Assembly: GCA_033961575.1 (NCBI GenBank)
Contig: CM066728.1
Span: forward strand, 34,224,352-34,288,351
DNA length: 64,000 bases
DNA from: Aselliscus stoliczkanus
Lineage: Eukaryota; Chordata; Mammalia; Chiroptera; Hipposideridae
Reading direction: 5' to 3'
Position numbers and translations under genes: made by a program. This document shows, one piece after another, positions 37,114 through 48,212 of this stretch. Under the pieces are notes generated by a model. That model worked only from the letters and a program-made list of their open reading frames with translations, ran no database searches and was not told the DNA's origin. Position 1 is the first letter of the stretch, and every line of letters begins with the position of its first letter.

Positions 37114-37202
37114 TTTTTTTTCTTTTTTTTTTTTTTTCAAGGGCAGTGTCACTGGCCCTCACATGTGGGACCGAACCAGGGCCGCTGGCTTCCCAAGGCC
37201 AG
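37114..37202 (-). mobile_element. Short tRNA-derived SINE, antisense, 5' truncated
   Basis: T-rich tail, then GGGCAGTGTCACTGGCCCTC, ending CTTCCCAAGGCCAG. An 18-bp perfect target duplication TCTGAATGAGTATTTTTC (37096-37113, 37203-37220) shows that the truncated copy inserted as such. Confidence 0.95.
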
Positions 37203-37224
37203 TCTGAATGAGTATTTTTCCCCA

Positions 37225-38100
37225 GGAAAGGCAGAGACTGCTTTTGAGAAGTTTTCTACAAATCATTGTCAAGATAGGCTGAATCTTGCTTAATACAGAA
37301 TGTTAATTTACTGATTTAAAGCCAAGTTGAGAGATTGCCAAAAGAATGAAGAGTAAGAATATTAGGAAACAGTCACATGTAAAAGAATTATAAAATAAAA
37401 GAGCTTTTTAAGAATGTGTAAAAGCAATACTTTACTTGTTTGCAGATGCTTTCGTTTTGAATGTTGGCTTTTAGTCACTCTTGACATTCCACCTAGAGAG
37501 GGGAAACCATCATGTCAGTGACTGATCTTGGCTATTCATTATTTCAGTGAACTCTCAGGAAGTTCAGGCTAACCATCTGCAAGAATTAATAATACAATAA
37601 CTCAAATCTAAGAAGACAAAGCTAGTGCTTCCTTTAGGAAACAGACACATCCCTCCACCTACCCCCTGGAGTCAGATAAATCTTTCAACCAAATTTTTTC
37701 ATCAGTGGGTAGTATATTGGACATGAATTTGAATCTGATCAGATTTCCCTAATCAAAAAGCATGCATTTTTGTGTGTCCTATGAATAGGAATGAACCCAA
37801 AATTAGAAAATCTGCTACAAAGGAAACTAACAGATTTATGACACAATAGCTTTTCTATATTCAGGGGGAAATGCCTCCAGTTTATAATTCCTTTATTACC
37901 TAGAAGTGATAACTGACATTTGTAACAATTTCCTTGCTTGACTGATTCTATTCCCTGAAGCTTTTTGAGGATATTGTACTCTATTCTATAGAATTTTCTG
38001 TGATGATGGAAATGTTGTGTATCTGTGCTTAGCGGTTGGGTAGCCACTACGCTGCATGTGGCTACTGAGCATTCAAAATATGGCTATTGAGCTACTGCAA
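37225..38100. other. Intronic DNA with no recognised feature
   Basis: The minus frame at 37739-38047 has no recognised domain. Confidence 0.4.
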
Positions 38101-38113
38101 CTGAGGAACTGAA

Positions 38114-38224
38114 TTTTTTTTTTTTTTTTTGAGGGCAGTGTCACTGGCCCTCATATGTGGGACCCGAACCGGGGCTGCTGGCTTCCCAAGCCAGCGCTTA
38201 ACCACCACGCCACTTGGCTGGCCC
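38114..38224 (-). mobile_element. Short tRNA-derived SINE, antisense
   Basis: Poly(T), GAGGGCAGTGTCACTGGCCC, and ends GCCACTTGGCTGGCCC. Target duplication GGAACTGAATTTTT at 38105-38118 and 38225-38238. Confidence 0.95.
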
Positions 38225-38609
38225 GGAACTGAATTTTTAATTGTATTTAATTTTAATTCAAATGTAAATTTCAATGGCCTTGTGTGGCTGGTGGCTACCA
38301 TATTGAACAGTGCAATCCAAAAGTGTAAATATTAATTCACAAGAGTTAAAATAGGTTTCCACATAGACAATATTGAGGAAGTTGGTAACTGAAAATTCTG
38401 GTTTTGCCATATATCTCAATATTCCATTAGGTGTGAGATTTCAAAAAGAGTCTGGTAATATAAAAAAGATGATTTAAAGTCTTTCTTCTTTCAAGTTTGA
38501 CTTTTGTTTTATCTTTTCCCTTTTTCTGTATTTTTTACAAGTTGATAATGTCAACCAAAAGCAATTTTCAGATATAAACATTCAGCCAAAAATCTTCATT
38601 ATTTTATGA

Positions 38610-38690
38610 GAAAAGAAGAGAGAAAGGGAAAGAGATTGAGAGAGAGAGAGAAAGAGAGACAGAGACAGAGAGAGCGACAGAGAAAGGAAG
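38610..38690. repeat. (GA)n-rich low-complexity tract
   Basis: GAGAGAGAGAGAAAGAGAGA and similar purine strings. Confidence 0.85.
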
Positions 38691-39159
38691 TGTAGGCTCA
38701 ACTTTGAGCCAGTCTTAGATGTGTATTACTTTAGCTGACCTGGCAAGTACATTAAAACCATAGTTGGGGGGATCCAAGATGGTTTCAGTTAATTCCTTAG
38801 AATGGATGCATTTTGTATGGCATTTTGTTTGTTTGTTTAGGCAGTATCACCAATTAATTCTCTTTTTCATGGCTTTTCATGTTGTTATCCCATGAGTTTA
38901 CAGATTACAAGCTAACCTTTTTTAAAATAAAGATTGAATTCTTAAAAGGGTCCAGAGTGCATTTATCCATAGCAGTGTCTCTCTGCCTTACCTTTTTAAC
39001 TCAAAACACTGTTTTAAATTGTAGAACATAATGTTTATGCCCCTAAAGAAAGCTTTCTATTGATTGAAGACCACATTTGACAATTTACCTTCTTCAAGTA
39101 TAAAATTTCAGTTAACTAGAATATTTTAAATCAGGGACTTCTGGTTAATCAAATGAACA

Positions 39160-39290
39160 TTGTTACTCATACATTCATCATTGATTTACTGATCATCCAT
39201 TATATGCCAGGCACTGTTCTTGGTACTGGGAATATAGTGAACAAAACAGACAAAATTCTCCATGCTCATAGAGCTTAAATTCTAGTGGAA
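39160..39290 (+). repeat. L2 3' end fragment
   Basis: CCATTATATGCCAGGCACTG and GGGAATATAGTGAACAAAAC match L2. Confidence 0.6.
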
Positions 39291-39454
39291 TCCTTTTGGT
39301 TTCTACTTCTGTAGATAATTTTTCTAAAATAGCTATTTCTCTTCATCTTTGAAGTAACATAACTTATCACAATCTAGTGTGTTTGGTTGGTTGCTTTTGA
39401 TCACTGAGATTTTTGAATTGCCTCAAAGCCCTCATTCCTTGGGACTGTTGGCAA

Positions 39455-39620
39455 AGAACCAAAGTTCTACTCTGAATCACTTAGAAAGCATTTTAACAAA
39501 TACTGATGCTGCCCCTCCTTCCCCTCCTGGTTAGTTTATTGGCCATAGGCATGAATATCAATATATTTTAATCACCCCCAATGATTATAATGTACTGCCA
39601 GAGCTGAGTACCACTAGTAC
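39455..39620 (+). mobile_element. MER5-like hAT fragment
   Basis: TTTTAACAAATACTGATGCT and TAATCACCCCCAATGATTAT resemble MER5-class sequence. Confidence 0.45.
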
Positions 39621-39960
39621 AGAAAGTTTAAATTACTAGCTTGAATGGTATGGAGCCCAGCATATATACTAGAAGATATTTTAAAACCCAATGACATCAA
39701 CTTATTTTAATTTGTGATTATAAATTGGGATATGCAAGAAGCAAAAGAGAAATGGGATTGAAGGCTCTCATTATTTAAGCTCTCCCCCCCCCTCTTTTAC
39801 CTCAAATCTAATATTTTGTTTACCCACTTACTCATTTATTTATAACCTATTAGATGTCAGGTGTTAGGGATTCAAAAATGAACAAAGAATGAGCCCTGTC
39901 TTCTAAAAAAATTATAGTCTAGTATGGGAGTTTGCAACCTTTTTCCTGTAAAGGACCATA

Positions 39961-40527
39961 TATGAGGTGTGGTGAATGTTAAAAAAAAATATATATATAT
40001 ATATAACAGTAAAAGACACATTGCCATTAATCCACCTCAAAATACATCCCCCTCACTTTGAACACACTTATCCCATCATTCTTGCCACTTTCTGAAGCAG
40101 CTCTGGCAGGTTTGTTTTTTTTTGTGAATGTCTTTACTTCATCCTCCATCATAATAACACTCCGTGTCACACATCACTTCTGGTACAGCAATTTCTGTCA
40201 AATAAAAACATTACGGCGTGTCCTCATCCACCTTATTCACTGGATCTGGCACTTTGCTACTTCTGGCTCCTCTTCAAAGTAAAAATGACCATGAAAGGTA
40301 AATTTTTGAATCGATTCAGTACATCGAGGCAGCCATGACAGCACACCTAAAGATACTCATGAAAAAGGACTTCCAGAACTGCTTCAGAAAGTGGCAAAAA
40401 CAATGGGATAAGTGTGTTCAAAGTGAGGGGGGGATATTTTGAGGAGGACTAATGGCAATGTGTCTTTTACTGCAATAATTTTTTTTTAAATTTAAACAGT
40501 CATTGAATTTCTTTTCATACCTCGTGG
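39961..40527 (+). mobile_element. Foldback mariner-derived element
   Basis: Left arm CAGTAAAAGACACATTGCCA and the right arm ending TGGCAATGTGTCTTTTACTG are inverted copies that pair over roughly 95 bp and more. The outer ends TGAGGTGTGG / CATACCTCG resemble the termini of the other mariner at 57801. Both arms derive from the 3' end of the transposase gene; only the right part also keeps coding sequence from the middle. Confidence 0.72.
40145..40440 (+). pseudogene. Decayed mariner transposase C-terminal part
   Basis: The + strand encodes a stretch like PHPPYSLDLALCYFW and then pieces resembling KKDFQNCFRKW. This matches the mariner transposase region around the third catalytic Asp (PHPPYSPDLAP motif) to the C-terminus. 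Frameshifts and stops occur, and the first two catalytic Asp regions are absent, so no active enzyme is encoded. Confidence 0.75.
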
Positions 40528-40689
40528 TCTCTGTCACAACTATTTGACTCAGCCATTGTGGTGAGAAAGTAGCCGTGGACAGCGCACAAATAGGTGTGCC
40601 TGTGTTCTAATAAACTTGATTTACCAAAATAGGCAAGGGTCTGGATTTGGCTCTAAGCTTTAGTTACCAACCCCTGGTCTAGTAGAACA

Positions 40690-41430
40690 GAAAGAAGTCA
40701 ATAATTACTGTAGAGTGGGGTAAATGATTAAAACAAGCACAGATGCCCCAGTAACACAGAGAAGGGGCATCAAATTGGACTGAGGGTTACCTGAAATATT
40801 TAGGAAAGATTTCTGAAGGAGATGCTCTTCAAGTGAATTATGAGGCATAGGCTGGAGTTTGGTGAAAGGAAAAGGAAAGATGTTCTAAGCAGAGGAACAA
40901 ACATGTACAAAGTATGGGCATGTAAGACAATGCCTCTTATGGAAACTAAAAGAAATTCAGTGGGGTTAGAAGGTAGGTTACTTACTTCAGCAGGAGGATG
41001 AGGCTAGAGAGATAGGCCCAAGACATATTCTGATGGGCATTTTGACTATGGCTGAAAGTCTTAAGGGAAACAAATTTAAAACTTAAGAGGGAAAAGTCCA
41101 TTTTGGGCTACCAGTTGGAAAGAGGGAGACCCAGTAGAAAACCACTACAAAAAACCAAATGAAAAATGATGAGAGTGGTAGGGATGATCAGGATGGGAAG
41201 GATATGAGAGCAATTTAGACAACAAAGTCTGTCTGTGTGGGCAATAAATGAGAAAGATGCAGATACTTTCTAGATTTCTGGCTTGGGTGACCGGGTAGTA
41301 TAATTTATGTAGATAGGAGGAGTAAATTTGAGAAGGTGTACAAGATGATGAATTCAATGTAGGTCTTTGAGTTCAAGATAAATGTATATGACACTGAAGC
41401 ATAGCTATTTAGTAGAAAATGGGTTGCTAC
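40690..41430 (+). repeat. Old L2-like sequence
   Basis: GATTTCTGAAGGAGATGCTC and GCAGAGGAACAAACATGTAC resemble L2 internal sequence. From about 41110 nothing was recognised. Confidence 0.35.
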
Positions 41431-41446
41431 TTAACTGCAGATGGAA

Positions 41447-41610
41447 GGGCTGGCCGAGTGGCTCAGTTGGTTAAGAGCTTGCTCAAGGGTGTGAGCTGAG
41501 CTCTGAGCAACAGCAGTTCAATAACAGCCCGAGCTGAGCTGCCAACAGGTGGCAGGATGGCTCAGCTAAAAAAAAAAAAAAAACACACACACAAAAAAAA
41601 AACACAAAAA
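41447..41610 (+). mobile_element. Second type of tRNA-derived SINE
   Basis: GGGCTGGCCGAGTGGCTCAG head, GAGCAACAGCAGTTCAATAA, body ending GGATGGCTCAGCT, then an A-rich tail with (CA)n. A perfect 15-bp target duplication CTTAACTGCAGATGG occurs at 41430-41444 and 41616-41630. Confidence 0.93.
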
Positions 41611-41630
41611 AATATCTTAACTGCAGATGG

Positions 41631-42065
41631 GAATTTGGGAGTCAACCAGGCATAGTGATAGATAAGGCCATAAATTTAGATTAATCACTATAGAAAGTCT
41701 ATAAAGTGAAAAAATAGAGAGGAAAAGACAAGGTCTTGGGTTACATAAATATTTAAGGACAAGAATTCTGAAGGAGCAATCATATCGAATTGGGCATAAC
41801 CAGAAGACAGGACTGTTACACAGGGTGAAGGAAAGAGTTGCGGGAAAAGGTAGCAGCCAGTGTTGAGTGCTGAAGGAACGGAAGGAAATGTATCTTTGCC
41901 ATTTGGTCCTGTCCAAAATGCCCACAGATATTTGGCCCACGCTGAAAGTCCTTAATATTTATCCTTTCCCCAAACGTCCATTTGGCCCATGATTCGTTAC
42001 AGAATACGAATACTGAATCTTGTTCAAATTGTATGGACATTATTTTTCTTGTAATTCATGAGGAA
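41631..42065. other. Intronic DNA with no recognised gene
   Basis: Overlapping minus frames at 41617-42040 have no recognised domain. Confidence 0.4.
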
Positions 42066-42088
42066 TCTTGGATTCCACGTTGATTCTT

Positions 42089-42192
42089 TTTTTTTTTTGA
42101 AGGCAGTGTCACTGGCCCTCATATGTGGGACCCGAACCGGGGCAACTGGCTTCCCAAGCCAGCGCTTAACCACCGCGCCACTCTGCCAGTCC
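42089..42192 (-). mobile_element. Short tRNA-derived SINE, antisense
   Basis: Poly(T), GAAGGCAGTGTCACTGGCCC, ends CGCCACTCTGCCAGTCC. Target duplication TCCACGTTGATTCTT / TCCATGTTGATTCTT at 42074-42088 and 42193-42207, with one change. Confidence 0.93.
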
Positions 42193-42199
42193 TCCATGT

Positions 42200-42900
42200 T
42201 GATTCTTGTTCTTCCTCATTATGAAGTTCAGCAGGGTTACTCTGAAGTCTATGAGCAATTGCTTTCAAGTATTTATTGACCTGATTATTGGCTTTCTATT
42301 CACTCTGTCTGTGAATAGTTTCTGTGATAGGAATTTGATTCTGTCAATATCGTCATGAGGTTGGCAGCCATATTTGAGTTTGACCACCAAGAACCTGGGT
42401 GATAACTTGTCCGTGGTTCTGCTGTTCATCTTCTAATACTTCAGGGACTTTTCAGCGTGGACCAAATGTCTTCATGGATGTTTTGGACAGGACCAAATGT
42501 CCACTAATCAATTTTTTCACACTTTGAATACTTATGGAACTGAAATGAATCTCTCCTGAATTACATTTTTGTATGATTGAAATTGAACAGTTAGGGGCAA
42601 AATGAACTTTTAGATCTTTTTTGAGTTCTTTCATTAGCAACTATTTCTGGCATAACTACCAGGTCCAAAGATGTCTGTTAGTTGAGAATTGTGGACAGAA
42701 GCATTTAACTTCTTACTCAAAGTAATGATTGATTTTGCACAGACCTCATTCCAATTGAGTTTGGGATTTATTATCATTATGGGGGAAAATGTTGTTTTTC
42801 TCTGCCTCTGAGCCTGAGAGACCTAAGCCCGTCTTTCCCATTATCTATTCCTGATGTTAGGTTGTGAATTTCCCTGAATGATAGCTTCACTAAATTTTCA
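42200..42900. other. Intronic DNA with no recognised feature
   Basis: AT-rich. No exon or repeat family was recognised. Confidence 0.4.
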
Positions 42901-42904
42901 CTTC

Positions 42905-43325
42905 CTTTTTTTTTTCTTTTTAATTAAATTTATTGGGGTGACAAGGGTTAGTAAAAGTACATAGGTTTCAAGTGTACAATTTTGTAATACGTCATCTATA
43001 TATCATACTATGTGCTCACCACGCAGAGTCAGTTCTCTTTCCATCACCATATGTTTCACCCCCTTTACCCTCTTCTACCATCTCCCTCCCTCCTTACCCT
43101 CTGTAACAACTAAATATTATCTGTGTCTTTGAGTTTTTATTTCTTTGTTTGTCTTGTTCCTTTGTTGCTTTCAGTTTTCTATCCCACATATCAGTAAAGT
43201 CCAATGGTTCTCGACTCTTTCTGTCTGACTTATTTCGCCTAGCATAATAATCTCAAAATCTATCCATGTTGTTGCAGATGGCACTATTTCATCTTTTATT
43301 ATGGCAGAGTAGTATTCCAATTATC
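42905..43325 (-). mobile_element. Bat-type L1 3' end, antisense
   Basis: AATTTATTGGGGTGACAAGG and TACATAGGTTTCAAGTGTAC are the inverse of the L1 3' end seen in sense at 50210-50398 (TGTACACTTGAAACCTATGT). Confidence 0.85.
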
Positions 43326-43589
43326 CAATTATCTTCCTACACAATTTCTTTATAAGTTAAAGGAAGAAGATTCTTCAAGAGACAAGAAGGCACTTATATA
43401 CAGAAAGTAATAGCTATGCATTGTGAAACCATGCATTTTTGAGTTAGAATCATTGATCTTCAGTCATATTTTAATTTGTCTGCCTGGTGATTGGTATTCT
43501 CTACAGAACTAAATATTACCTGACTTGGCCAGCTCCTCTATTGTGAGCTTGAATCTACTCCTTTCTTGCCTCATGGTGATGTCTCCTGA

Positions 43590-43830
43590 AGAATATATAT
43601 ATATATAAAATGATGAAAGGAAAATAATTACTTAGAGGAAATTTATCTACTTAGAACAAATTTGAGGAAAAAAATATTCACCAAAACTTTATGAAATTAA
43701 CCAAATTATTCACTGTGGTTATTACTGGATAGAGGGATTGCATATAATTTGTATTTTTTCTTTTGCTTTTCTACATTTTCTACAATGAATGAATGTATTT
43801 TCTGAAATAATATACAAATTTTTTTTTTTA
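43590..43830 (+). mobile_element. Old L1M 3' end fragment
   Basis: TGGATAGAGGGATTGCATAT, then TTTTGCTTTTCTACATTTTC and ACAATGAATGAATGTATTTT resemble a sense L1M 3' UTR end. Confidence 0.5.
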
Positions 43831-43834
43831 AGAA

Positions 43835-44950
43835 AGGTGTCTTATGTGATGATGAAATAGTTCTCTATTATAGAATCTTAGTTTCAGACAAGTACAGCTT
43901 AGTATCTCTTCCTCTGAGAAATGTTCCTGGCCTAGGACAGAGGAATTGCCATGCTGGTCTGTCACTAAGGCTACAGGGTTGTTGTTTTTATGGTGTCCAT
44001 CGGTTATTCGTACTTTACAGAGCATCCATGTGCTGCCCTCTGTGGGAAAGTACAAAGAAAAGTATATGTGGGAAAATATCAGTGGGGACCACCTTCAAAA
44101 AAGTGATCATGTTGAACTTCTGAGAGTTAAGAATCAGTCCATCAAAACAAATGTGAGGAGCTCTGCAATGTACACAACCATGGGCTGGGTGCTGCACGGA
44201 TCCTAAGGGAGACTGATGGATGGCCCACACTGGTTTGCAGGAGTTTGGGGTCAGGTTGGGAAGATGAGAGTTGAGTGTATAAAAATAATTTTTAAATAGA
44301 GAGAGAAATAAAAGTGCAGTACATAATCCACAAGTTGTCACAACTTGTCACAAGCTAAATGCTATCGGAAGGAAGAGATCACTTGTGGGCCTGAGTGGGC
44401 TACAAGGACAGCATGGAGTTGGAAGAGTTTAAGCTGAAAGTGGAAGCTACAAATCATCTTAAGGCCTGTGTTCAGAAATTGTAGAATGTTATTTCTGCCA
44501 CATTCCATTCGCCAAGGAGGTCACAAGGCCAGCCGAGATTCAAGGGCAGCGAGAAGCCTATACCTGTTGATGGGAGGAATAGCAAAGACACATTGCAAAT
44601 GGTGTGATCACAGGGAGTCTAATCCATTGGAGCCTCTTTAAACAACCTGGCACCGTGGCTTATAATAAAACTCTGTGATCCAAGTTCTCTAGGTTTAGCT
44701 TTTGATATATAAAGCAGAACTTTTGGAATTTTTTTCTCTCTTGTAACTTTGTTTTCTCATCATATTGATAACAAAATATAACTTATTATTTCATGTGTAT
44801 TTACCATAGAAGGTAGCACATATATAGATGTATGTAGTCTTTCTGGTTTAATATAAAAGTATTGTTAACTAATGACCCTTGATAATCAAGCTGCTCATAT
44901 TAAGCTGTCCTAATTTGTGTTCACAGGCCAAAATTTAGGCATCATTCACA
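43835..44950. other. Intronic DNA with no recognised gene
   Basis: Frames on both strands near 43828-44341 overlap one another and show no domain. A near-palindrome ACAAGTTGTCACAACTTGT lies at about 44332-44350. Confidence 0.4.
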
Positions 44951-44954
44951 TGCG

Positions 44955-45120
44955 AGGTGGTGGATGGTAGAGTGGAAAGGGTAAGAGCTTTGGAGAATCA
45001 CACTGATTCGATGTAGTTTCTTGGAGCTGTCACAAAATACCTCTGCGACTCTTTTAGCCTTATATCTTAATCTGCAAGATGGGGATAATAGTACTTCCCC
45101 TGCAAGTTTGTTAGATATTA
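44955..45120 (+). repeat. MIR SINE fragment
   Basis: GGTAAGAGCTTTGGAGAATC and TTAATCTGCAAGATGGGGAT match MIR. Confidence 0.7.
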
Positions 45121-45580
45121 TTGCTGGTTAGTTGTTATTGCTGAAAGAATTTAACTTTCATTTAGTTTTTAGAAATTAGCACTTCTATTTAAAAGTTGAT
45201 TTAAATAGACTTTGTTTAGTAGAGTACAATGTATTTTGGGTTTGATCTTTTATATCAGCCTCTCGATGGCTTATACTTTTTAATGAAAATGCATTGTTAC
45301 ACAGTCTCCTCTAAATTGTCATTTCTAGAACATAAATCCTTTATTTATGCTGCTCTTTGTAGAATGGGACTTCACAAATCTGGAGAGAGTGGGGTGCCCT
45401 CTGTTCTTAAGTGGACCACCAGCAGGGAGGAAGGGCCAGCCGCCGCAGACAGATTGTTCCACTTAGTGAGGTGGTCAGTCAACAAATATTCTTTTCCCCT
45501 GAGCAGTTCGTGCTGTGTACTAAAGACTTAATCAAGAAACTAGGGCATTGTGAAAGATCTGTGATCAATAATTATAAAAT
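45120..45580. other. Intronic DNA with no recognised gene
   Basis: A GC-richer patch at 45410-45460 lies in an open frame (45229-45531) that has no recognised domain. Confidence 0.4.
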
Positions 45581-45584
45581 AATC

Positions 45585-45730
45585 ATAATGGCTACTATTT
45601 ATCGAGCACTTAATATGTGCCAGGAGCTAGGTTAAGTGCTTTACATGCATTGTGTCGTGCATCCTCAGAAGAACCTTATCAGATAAGATCAGCACCGTTA
45701 TTATCCTCATTTTCAAACCTAAAAAATGAC
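45585..45730 (-). repeat. MIR SINE, antisense
   Basis: TATTTATCGAGCACTTAATA and TTATTATCCTCATTTTCAAA are the inverse MIR pattern. Confidence 0.75.
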
Positions 45731-46114
45731 ATAGCATTTATGAAAGTAGTATTGTATGTTGTAGAAAGTTACAAAATACAGATCAGCAAAAACAAGAATG
45801 TAAACATTATATTCCTACCATTCAGAAAATATTTGAGTTAGCATCTGTTTATGTAAACTTCTGGAATTTAGAAAAGCTTGATATCTCCCACCCAGCCTAA
45901 TTTTTATGACTATTATCTAAAAGTATGAAAAGGGAACTCTTATTTTAGAATGTAGACTCTGAACATCGATCCCTTCTTTCTATTTCCATTCCTGCTTTAG
46001 CAATCCTAATCCTCCTAAGTCTTAGATGGACCCAGCTGAATATCAGACAGGGTATGTGCAGGGAAGGGCAAAAAGGATACACATATGAATGCATTAAAAA
46101 AAAAATTATTCCAG

Positions 46115-46220
46115 GACCGGCCGAGGGGCACAGTGGTTAAGAGCTGGCTTGGGACGCCAGTGGCCCTGGTTTGGGTCCCACATATGAGGGCCAGTGTCAC
46201 TGCCCTCAAAAAAAAAAAAA
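46115..46220 (+). mobile_element. Short tRNA-derived SINE
   Basis: GACCGGCCGAGGGGCACAGT head, TGAGGGCCAGTGTCACTGCC and poly(A). Target duplication AATTATTCCAG at 46104-46114 and 46221-46231. Confidence 0.93.
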
Positions 46221-46234
46221 AATTATTCCAGTGT

Positions 46235-46640
46235 ATCAGTTAGCTGTTGCAAGGGAACAAGCACAGAATTTCATTGGCATAGACAATAACAATTTATTCC
46301 TGATTACACATCTTGGGGTCACTTGGAGTAGCTCTTCTTAGGCTACAGGTCTACAGGTTGGCTGAGGTGGCTCATTTCAGGGCCCAGGCATTTGGGTTAA
46401 TAGCTAGCATGGCTTGTTCTCAAAATAATGGCAAAAGTGTAAGTGGCAAGACCAACACATATCTGCTAACATCCCAGGGGCCAGAGCAAGTTAGATGTCA
46501 AGCCTGAAGTTAAGGGTTGACAAGGACACTCCTACCATAAGTGTCGTGTCCGGGGCCTCAGGCCAAGACGAGGTATGGATGTATAACACTATTGCAGGGG
46601 AATGAAAAATTAGGACAATAATTTCATTTACTATGTCCAC
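46235..46640. repeat. Unassigned old interspersed repeat
   Basis: GTATCAGTTAGCTGTTGCAA and CAATAACAATTTATTCCTGA are a familiar mammalian repeat start, family not named. Confidence 0.35.
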
Positions 46641-48170
46641 TTCCATTGTATATTTATTTATTCATCCACCTATTCAAAATAAAAATATAAATATATACCA
46701 TAGGCATATATGTAATATATATACAGACATACACACAAGATAAATAAAACATGTAGCTATGTATAGAAATTCTTTATGAAACATGGAAATGGGATGGCAT
46801 ATGGAAGCAGCGTGATCAGCTAAAGAAGCTAGTGTCACAGGCCCCGGGTATATATTGAGAAGGTCTTGGAGAATGTTATGTGTATTGAAAAACACAATAA
46901 ACAGTAAATGTAAAACCATTTCCTGGATAGGACCAACAGAAATTTGATGATAAATCAGATACTGGAGACCAGGGTTGGGGGCGTTAGGGTTAAGATAGAG
47001 TGAACGAGAAGATATTAAAAATGTCCACAATTCTGTGAGCATAAAGAACTTGGGGACATCATAGTAACATTGACCAAGAGAAGGAATTTGTGAAGGGCGA
47101 CCGGAAGAGAGGACTTGGTCTTACTTTGCATGGTTAGGTTTCAGGTATCAGATATCAAACTGGTCATGTTCTCAAGATGATTGAACTTAGGTGGTGTGTA
47201 GAGACAGGAGCACTAATTGACTTTGTTAGTGACTATGGGCTAGTTTCTCATTCCTCTTCCAGCTCTTAAATTCATAATACTTTGACCTTTGTTGAGACTT
47301 ACAGTAGGAGCAATAGGAACAAAATGTTTCCCAAAGAAGTTTAGAGAGAGAGAGAGGAGAAAAAAACCAAGACTTATGTGAGGGGTCAAATCACATCCTC
47401 CAGAGATATGTTGTTGTCCAGAGTCGTGTTGTTGTTCTTGTTGTTCCTTTTTTATTCTTTTTCTCTTTATTTTTTTTAAGTTGAGAACCTATCGGCTGAA
47501 TATACTTCTTTAGTCCTGCCACAAACTTCATCAATCCCTCTCGTCTTAGATCCACCTACTTCACACATTTACATGACATTCCTGTCTTGCAAGACATTTG
47601 GGTTTGATCCCTGTTCTAAGTCTTAGGGCTTACTAATATTGCTGAACATGGAAAACAGTCAAAGAAAATCAGGGACAGACAGGTTGGTGAGCACTGAGTC
47701 ATGAAAGTCGAGATTAAATAACATTTTAAAGAGGCACTAGAATTAGCTGATTGGTCCAGAAAGCTGAAAACCAAGGATGTTAAAATCTTTCTTGTTCTTT
47801 TACAACTTGACTAGATTTTAAATTCTGCCAAGAGTAGAAACAATGTCGTTCCTATGTCTTGAAACTTTATCTTACAGTGAGATTAGTGTTGCGCTCTACA
47901 GGTGCTTCATCAATTTCAAAAGAAAGAAAAGGAGGGAAGGGTGTGGAGAAAGGAAGAAAAAAGAGAACAAAGGATTTAAAGTTGCCTCATTTTTCCAAAT
48001 AATAATACAGTTCTTGTCTAGAATATCTCAGATGAAACAGATCTTTTTGCACACTTTACCACTATTCTACAAGCAATGAGAAACTTGGAAATAGGTTTAC
48101 GATGTGTGGACATAGTCAAGAAATACTCTATTTTTTTTTTTTTTGATTAGCCACTTTCTCTAGCTCAAAT
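46640..48170. other. Intronic DNA before the MCC exon
   Basis: No repeat family was confidently assigned and no extra exon was found. It contains a GA-rich patch at 47345-47365 and a run of GTTGTT near 47410. Confidence 0.4.
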
Positions 48171-48177
48171 GTCTCTC

Positions 48178-48212
48178 CTAACAAGTTTTCTTCTGTTCAA
48201 CCCCTTCTGTAG
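48178..48212 (+). promoter_or_regulatory. MCC: Branch point and 3' splice site of the MCC exon
   Basis: CTAAC at 48178-48182 fits the mammalian branch-point motif, with the likely branch A at 48181. It lies about 31 nt before the AG at 48211-48212. The sequence between is pyrimidine-rich (TTTTCTTCTGTTC, CCCCTTCTGT) and has no other AG after the CAAG near 48185. A T-run at about 48131-48144 lies further upstream. Confidence 0.75.

Larger units (their letters stand above)
39925..40675 (+). mobile_element. Old hAT-like fragment split by a mariner
   Basis: TTTTTCCTGTAAAGGACCAT on the left continues as GGTCTCTGTCACAACTATTT on the right, then CTGTGTTCTAATAAACTTGA and CAACCCCTGGTCTAG. Together they are one copy of a common short repeat that is also found at 10103. 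Confidence 0.55.
1..48212 (+). other. MCC: MCC intron upstream of the EF-hand exon (partial)
   Basis: No other convincing coding exon was seen before 48213. The upstream exon carrying the N-terminus would be expected to be GC-rich and CpG-rich, and nothing of that kind is present. The stretch is therefore read as a single intron whose 5' end lies outside the window. Its content is itemised in the repeat entries. Confidence 0.65.

Noticed and set aside
46674..47042. 122-codon minus frame
   Set aside because: No domain or splice signals, AT-rich codon use, probably chance.
48169..48212. ATG at 48169 as a start of the MCC frame
   Set aside because: The following bases are a polypyrimidine tract with an AG acceptor at 48211-48212; the ATG is intronic.
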